DNA of 64,000 bases from positions 1 through 64,000 of the forward strand of contig CAILLO010000028.1 in assembly GCA_903835065.1 (NCBI GenBank), given 5' to 3'. Positions within the stretch are counted from its first letter, which is position 1. Each line of letters opens with the position of its first letter. Below the pieces are notes generated by a model. That model saw only the letters and a list, made by a program, of their open reading frames with translations. It was not told the origin of the DNA and searched no databases. This document shows, in pieces, positions 59,928-64,000 of this stretch. The DNA comes from an uncultured Eubacteriales bacterium (lineage in GTDB: Bacteria; Bacillota; Clostridia; Saccharofermentanales; UBA5734). The translations under genes and the position numbers were made by a program.

Positions 59928-60989
59928 TCAGTATTCCTTCGTCTTCTCTTCGCCGCGCAGGACCCGGAGGGCCCCCGCCGCGAGCGATTCCATCTCTTCC
60001 TCGCCCGGGTACAGGGCGACCGGACCGAGGAAGGAAATGCGTTCCGTGATATCGCGGACCAGGGATTCCGAGCGGGCGAGCCCGCCCGTCAGGGCGATCC
60101 GGTCGATCCTTCCCCGGAGAACGGTCGCCATGGCGCCGACTTCCTTGGCGGTCTGGTAGGCCATCACCTCGAGGACCAGCGCGGCCAGCGCGTCGCCGGC
60201 GTCGGCACGGGCCTTCGCCTCGCGCGCGTCCCGCGTGCCGAGGTAGGCGAACATGCCGCCTTCTCCGGCGACCCGCTTCTGCATCTCCTTCTGCGAGTAC
60301 TTCCCGGAGTAGCAGAGTTTCGCGAGGGCCTGGGAGGGAAGGGAGCCGCACCGGTCGGGCGAGAACGGACCTTCCTCTGCCGCGTCGTTGACGTCGACCA
60401 TGCGGCCGTGGCGGTGCGCCGTCACGGAGATCCCGGTGCCGAGGTGCACGACGATCATATCGACCTCGTCGTAGCGCTTCCCCATATCGGTCGCGGCACG
60501 GCGCGCGACGGCCTTGCAGTTGAGAGCGTGCGAGCGGCTCAGGCGCGGCAGGTCGGGCATGCCGGACAGGCGCGCGACGGGTTCGAACTCGTCGACGACC
60601 ACCGGGTCGACGACGTAGGCCGGCACGCCGGCTTCGGCGGCCAAGGCGGACGCGAGCTGGGCCCCGAGGTTGGAGGCGTGGAGGCCGAACCGGGCGGTGC
60701 GGACGTCCTCGAGCATCGCCTCGTCGACGAGGTAGGTGCCGCCGGCGACGGGTTTCAGCAGCCCGCCGCGGCCGACGACCGCGGAGAGGGACGCGACGGC
60801 GACGCCGGCTTCGCGCAGGGCGCGCTCGACGAGGGAGCGGCGGTAAGGGAGCTGGTCCTGCAGGCCGTCGGACGGCGCGAGGTCGTCCCCCAGATGCTCG
60901 ATCGTCCGTTTCAGGACGACCGACTCGTCGTCGAAGACGGCGATTTTGGTAGAGGTGGCACCGGGGTTGATGGCGAGCACTCGATACAT
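59928..60989 (-). CDS. buk: butyrate kinase
   Basis: 353 residues of the acetate/butyrate kinase fold: LAINPGATSTKIAVF, VVGRGGLLKPVAGGTYLVDE, VVHLGTGISVTAH and ALTGGLARSE. It makes ATP from acyl phosphate, completing the Ptb-Buk route. First gene of the buk-ptb-iorA-iorB operon, with GGAGG 4 nt before the ATG and a promoter just upstream. Confidence 0.95.
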   Translation of the reverse strand: MYRVLAINPGATSTKIAVFDDESVVLKRTIEHLGDDLAPSDGLQDQLPYRRSLVERALREAGVAVASLSAVVGRGGLLKPVAGGTYLVDEAMLEDVRTARFGLHASNLGAQLASALAAEAGVPAYVVDPVVVDEFEPVARLSGMPDLPRLSRSHALNCKAVARRAATDMGKRYDEVDMIVVHLGTGISVTAHRHGRMVDVNDAAEEGPFSPDRCGSLPSQALAKLCYSGKYSQKEMQKRVAGEGGMFAYLGTRDAREAKARADAGDALAALVLEVMAYQTAKEVGAMATVLRGRIDRIALTGGLARSESLVRDITERISFLGPVALYPGEEEMESLAAGALRVLRGEEKTKEY

Positions 60990-61034
60990 GCGTCCTCCTC
61001 GGAGCGGAATGGCGTGGAAGGGCTCTATCCGTTC

Positions 61035-61063
61035 AGCATAACCGTCGAGGGGGGGTGTGTAAA
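61035..61063 (-). promoter_or_regulatory. promoter of the buk-ptb-iorAB operon
   Basis: Minus strand: TTTACA (61058-61063), a 17-nt spacer that contains a run of seven C, then TATGCT (61035-61040). Confidence 0.65.
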
Positions 61064-61143
61064 ATACCCAATTGGCGATGGCATAGAGTTGACGCACTGT
61101 CCGGGGCAGCTGACGATGGGGCGACGCGCCGCCCGTCCGCGGA

Positions 61144-62433
61144 CTACGCCAGGTGGAATGCGACGTCGATGTCGCGGATCTCCTGGTCGGCGATGTGCAC
61201 GATGCGACCGAGACCGGTCGACGCGAGGATCGAGCGGGCGGTGAACTCGGCGACCTCGAGACGGTCGAAGGCATTCAGCAGGCTGCTTCCCGTCACGATC
61301 ACGCAGTCGTTCTCGCACAGCAGGACAGGGTGGCGCGCCGACAGGCGATCGGCCGTGCCCGCGGGGTCGAGGAAGCTCGCGCCGAACGGGACGCGGACCG
61401 CCTCGCGCAGCAGGATGTAGCTCTCGGGGATCGTGCGGGCGTCGAAGCCGGCGTCGGTCACGAGGAAGGCCATCATGTGCGGCGGGTGCGCGACGAGGAC
61501 CGACTGGACGTCGGGGTGCCGCGCGTAGATCTCCTCGTGGAGCCGCGCGGAGCGGCTGGGCTTCTTGCCCGCCTCCTTGTGCCCTTCGCGGACCCGCACG
61601 AGGTCCTCGACGTCGAGGTACATCCGGTCGAGACCGAACGGCGTGATCACGAAGGAGCCGTCCGCGAGCCGCGCCGAGTAGGTGCCCTGGGTGCTCCTGA
61701 ACAGGTTCTGCTCGTAGGAGCGGTGGATCAGCTTCACGAGGTCGCGGCGGACCGCGTTCTCCTCGCTCGAGTGGGAGACGGGCGTGAAGTCGGGCAGGTC
61801 GGCGAAGTTCATCTTGTCGGAGTTCTCGATCTGCTCGTCGGACAGCGTGCGGACCCGGCCGACCTTGAGGGCGTTGATCTCGAGCAGCGCGCAGGACTCG
61901 AGGGTCTCGAAGGCCATGAAGGCCTGGAAGATGTCCTTCGCGCCGATCACGACGCCGTGGTTCTCGAGCACGACGACGTTGCAGCCCCGGTCGAATTCCG
62001 CGGCGATGTTCCCGCCGAGCAGGCGGCTGCCGGGCAGCGCGTAGGGGGCCAGCGCGACCTCCCCGCACACGAGCTTCATGTTGGGGATCAGGTTGACCTC
62101 GGGCAGGCGGCGCACGATGCTGAAGGCCACGAGGGAGGGCGAATGCGCGTGCAGCACGGCCTTGATGTCGGGGCGGCGTTCGTAGACGGAGCGGTGGAAC
62201 GGGTGCTCGGAGGAGGGCTTGTGCCGGCCGACGAAGGTGCCGTCGGGCAGGATGCGCATGATGTCGTCGCGCGTCAGCAAGCCCTTGTCGATGCCGCTCG
62301 GCGTGATCCAGATATCACCGTTCTCGTCCCGGATCGACAGATTGCCGCCGGACGTGGTCGTCATCCCGCGGTAGTAGATGCGGTGCATCATCATGACCAG
62401 CTGGTCGGCCGGGTGCAGCAGTTCGAATCTCAT
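61144..62433 (-). CDS. tandem class II aldolase/adducin-domain protein
   Basis: 429 residues made of two class II aldolase domains. Domain 1 (about 1-210) has GGNLSIRDENGDIWITPSG, the zinc HxH in LHAHSPSLVAF and the third His in ENHGVVIGA, so it looks active. Domain 2 (about 220-429) has ARLADGSFVITPFGLD and VAHPPHMMAFLV, but the equivalent of ENHG reads ENDC, so one zinc His is lost. Class II aldolases and related epimerases act on sugar phosphates such as fuculose-1-phosphate. The ATG has GGGGAGG 7 nt upstream. Probably monocistronic or with the upstream MBL gene. Confidence 0.88.
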   Translation of the reverse strand: MRFELLHPADQLVMMMHRIYYRGMTTTSGGNLSIRDENGDIWITPSGIDKGLLTRDDIMRILPDGTFVGRHKPSSEHPFHRSVYERRPDIKAVLHAHSPSLVAFSIVRRLPEVNLIPNMKLVCGEVALAPYALPGSRLLGGNIAAEFDRGCNVVVLENHGVVIGAKDIFQAFMAFETLESCALLEINALKVGRVRTLSDEQIENSDKMNFADLPDFTPVSHSSEENAVRRDLVKLIHRSYEQNLFRSTQGTYSARLADGSFVITPFGLDRMYLDVEDLVRVREGHKEAGKKPSRSARLHEEIYARHPDVQSVLVAHPPHMMAFLVTDAGFDARTIPESYILLREAVRVPFGASFLDPAGTADRLSARHPVLLCENDCVIVTGSSLLNAFDRLEVAEFTARSILASTGLGRIVHIADQEIRDIDVAFHLA

Positions 62434-62484
62434 GGCGGGTCCTCCCCTTCGCTTCCCATCGTACAACGGCCGCGCGGAGGCGCG

Positions 62485-63306
62485 TCAGCGGATCCGGTCG
62501 GGGTCGTACACGAGGTTGCCGAGCCCGCCGTCGGCGCGGCGACCGGTCCGGCCCATCGCCTTCGCGACCGGGTGCACCTGCCCCATGAATTCGAACGGGT
62601 AGTCGTCCGTGCGCCCGGCCAGCAGGTCGTCGCAGACGTCGATGCAGCTCTCGAGGAGGGCCTTGGGGAGCGCGCCGAGGATGTGCGACAGCAGCGCCTC
62701 GTCGTAGAGCGCGTCGTAGCCGCGCAGTCCGACGAGCGTCGCGCGGTAGTCGGCCACCGTCGAGCTGTCCGAGTCGAACAGGAATACGAACGGGTTGCAG
62801 CCGTCTCCGAAGAGCAGCTTGCGGTCCTCTCGGAACAGGATGCCGGTCATTCCCTGCGTATGGCCCGGCAGGGCGACCGCCTCGAGCGTCGTGCCGCCGA
62901 GGTCGAACACCGCGCCGTGCACGAGCGGGCGCCAGTCGACCGTATGCTCCGGCGCGAGGTCGGCGTCGCCCAGGCGGTCGACGGCGTCGCCCAGGAAGAT
63001 CCGCGCGTAGTCCTTCGTGAAGGCGCGCGAGACGTGGCGGTCTACGAGGTCGCGGTCGGCGTCCGCGAGGTACGCGGATCCGAACCAGGAGACACCGCCC
63101 GCGTGGTCGGCATGCCCGTGCGTCACGAGCACGGTCAGGGGCAGCGACGTCAGCGTCGAGACGAAGGCCGCGAGGTCGCCGATTCCGGTGCCGGTGTCGA
63201 CGAGGGCGGCGCGGTCGCGCCCCTCCGCGAGATACATGTGGACGTTGGTGACGTCGGTGATCCGGCGCAGCGAATCCGTGACGCGTTCGACCTTGAAGAA
63301 TTCCAT
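62485..63306 (-). CDS. metallo-beta-lactamase-fold hydrolase
   Basis: 273 residues. The metal motif THGHADHAGGV (HxHxDH) is present, with DTGTGIGDL before it and LPGHTQGMTGILFRED and LLFGDGCNPF after it, giving the third His and bridging Asp. The family includes glyoxalase II-like and lactonase enzymes; the substrate is unknown. GGAGGAG precedes the ATG by about 6 nt. Confidence 0.88.
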   Translation of the reverse strand: MEFFKVERVTDSLRRITDVTNVHMYLAEGRDRAALVDTGTGIGDLAAFVSTLTSLPLTVLVTHGHADHAGGVSWFGSAYLADADRDLVDRHVSRAFTKDYARIFLGDAVDRLGDADLAPEHTVDWRPLVHGAVFDLGGTTLEAVALPGHTQGMTGILFREDRKLLFGDGCNPFVFLFDSDSSTVADYRATLVGLRGYDALYDEALLSHILGALPKALLESCIDVCDDLLAGRTDDYPFEFMGQVHPVAKAMGRTGRRADGGLGNLVYDPDRIR

Positions 63307-63390
63307 GGCGGCTCCTCCTCGAATCGGATATGCGGAACATCCAGTCCATCGTACCGCTCTTCGGCGCCCGCGTCACCGGGTAACGCGGAA

Positions 63391-63420
63391 GGACCCCCGG
63401 AGCGTCGGCTCCGGAGGTCC
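63391..63420 (-). terminator. hairpin between xylA and the MBL gene
   Basis: GGACC, one mismatch, CCGGAGC, a 4-nt loop, GCTCCGG, GGTCC: a 12-pair stem. No T-run follows on the minus strand, so termination is plausible but not certain. The 183-nt gap holds nothing else that I can see. Confidence 0.5.
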
Positions 63421-63489
63421 ATGCAGGGATGCAGGGCGATGGGGCGGCGCTTCGGCGGGATGAACCGCGATCCGCGCCAGCGCCCTCCC

Positions 63490-64000
63490 CTACCCTTCGG
63501 TCAGGTAGGCGTTGAGCAGCGACTCGAGCCACTCCTGGCGGCCGGAGACGTTGCGCACCTGGTCGTGTTCGAGCGCGTAGGCCTCGAGCTCCTTGAAGCC
63601 GACCCTGCCGTCGAGGATCTCCTTGCCGATGCCCTTCGTCCAGCTGTCGTAGCGCTTCGCCACGAAGGCGTCGAGCTTCCCGTCCTGCTGGATGCGGTAC
63701 GCCGTGCGCAGGCCCTTCGCGAAGGCGTCCATGCCGGCGATGTGGCCGAGAAAGAGGTCGACGGGCTCGAACGAGCCGCGGCGCACCTTGGCGTCGAAGT
63801 TGAGGCCGCCCTTCTTGAATCCGCCGTCCTTGAGGACCTCGAGCATCGCGAGCGTGGTGTCGTAGAGGTTGGTCGGGAACTGGTCCGTGTCCCAGCCGAG
63901 CATCGGGTCGCCCTGGTTGGCGTCGATGCTGCCGAGCATGCCGTTGAGGCGGGCGACGGCCAGGTCGTGCTGGAAGGTGTGGGCGGCAAGCGTCGCGTGG
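63490..64000 (-). CDS. xylA: xylose isomerase, C-terminal part cut by window edge
   Basis: The visible 169 residues end the TIM barrel of XylA, which interconverts xylose and xylulose. [20 protein letters not shown], then [20 protein letters not shown] contains the metal-binding Asp residues and the family signature; [20 protein letters not shown] follows with the last metal Asp. It ends LNAYLTEG. The N-terminal part lies beyond position 64000. Confidence 0.96.
   Translation of the reverse strand, partial: HATLAAHTFQHDLAVARLNGMLGSIDANQGDPMLGWDTDQFPTNLYDTTLAMLEVLKDGGFKKGGLNFDAKVRRGSFEPVDLFLGHIAGMDAFAKGLRTAYRIQQDGKLDAFVAKRYDSWTKGIGKEILDGRVGFKELEAYALEHDQVRNVSGRQEWLESLLNAYLTEG

Overview
This is a high-GC, gene-dense bacterial window in which nearly all genes lie on the minus strand and many overlap by a few bases. 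The organism looks like an anaerobic, high-GC member of the Bacillota (Clostridia-like). The reasons are gene order and families: infC-rpmI-rplT; an mraZ-led dcw cluster with a small basic protein (Sbp) and no ftsA; ylxR and ylxQ between nusA and infB; a PadR/DUF1700/DUF4097 set; a MurE with the DNPR motif of meso-diaminopimelate enzymes; a PASTA-domain transpeptidase; and butyrate-type fermentation genes. This placement is inferred from content, not from an rRNA gene; I saw no rRNA or tRNA gene in the window.

Layout. 1-2524 (minus): translation operon infC-rpmI-rplT, then a TrmH-type methyltransferase and a TrkA fragment cut by the window edge. infC appears to start at an ATT codon behind a structured leader and a consensus promoter. 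2572-8038: housekeeping genes on both strands (YbaK, DUF6951-like, PAP2, RibA, Tag, thioesterase, lipoprotein) with a decayed pcm pseudogene. 8059-16475 (minus): coaD, rsmD, recG, nth, an HtrA protease, an OmpR-type two-component pair and nrdR. 16506-30939 (minus): the division and wall cluster, transcribed mraZ, rsmH, ftsL, PBP, murE, murF, mraY, ftsW, murG, a phosphodiesterase, ftsQ, sbp, ftsZ. murD, murC and murB are not in it. 31048-45048 (minus): rimP, nusA, ylxR, ylxQ, infB, rbfA, nrnA, truB, a ribF::M16-peptidase fusion, a second M16 gene, lgt and rodA. 45074-48164 (plus): a PadR-controlled envelope module and an SPFH membrane protein.

48186-64000 (minus) is the metabolic part. buk, ptb, iorA and iorB form an operon that can oxidise 2-keto acids to acyl-CoA and recover ATP through acyl-phosphate. 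Downstream is a second operon with CoA-transferase A and B, a cupin, an SDR, a 3-hydroxyacyl-CoA-dehydrogenase-like enzyme, a cyclase-family hydrolase, a thiolase and a BKACE (beta-keto acid cleavage enzyme). These make a chemically closed route: oxidise a hydroxy acid to a beta-keto acid, cleave it with acetyl-CoA to acetoacetate plus a new acyl-CoA, then reactivate and thiolyse the acetoacetate. The lysine-specific mutase and dehydrogenase genes are absent, so the substrate is unknown. Between the two operons lie two damaged reading frames and a promoter carrying an 11-bp direct repeat. A tandem class II aldolase protein, an MBL-fold hydrolase and the 3' part of xylA close the window.

The most notable observations are the BKACE operon of unknown substrate, the RibF-M16 fusion, the ATT start of infC, the Gly-Tyr-Gln-rich extension of IF2, the TGG-box array at mraZ, and the three decayed or interrupted genes.
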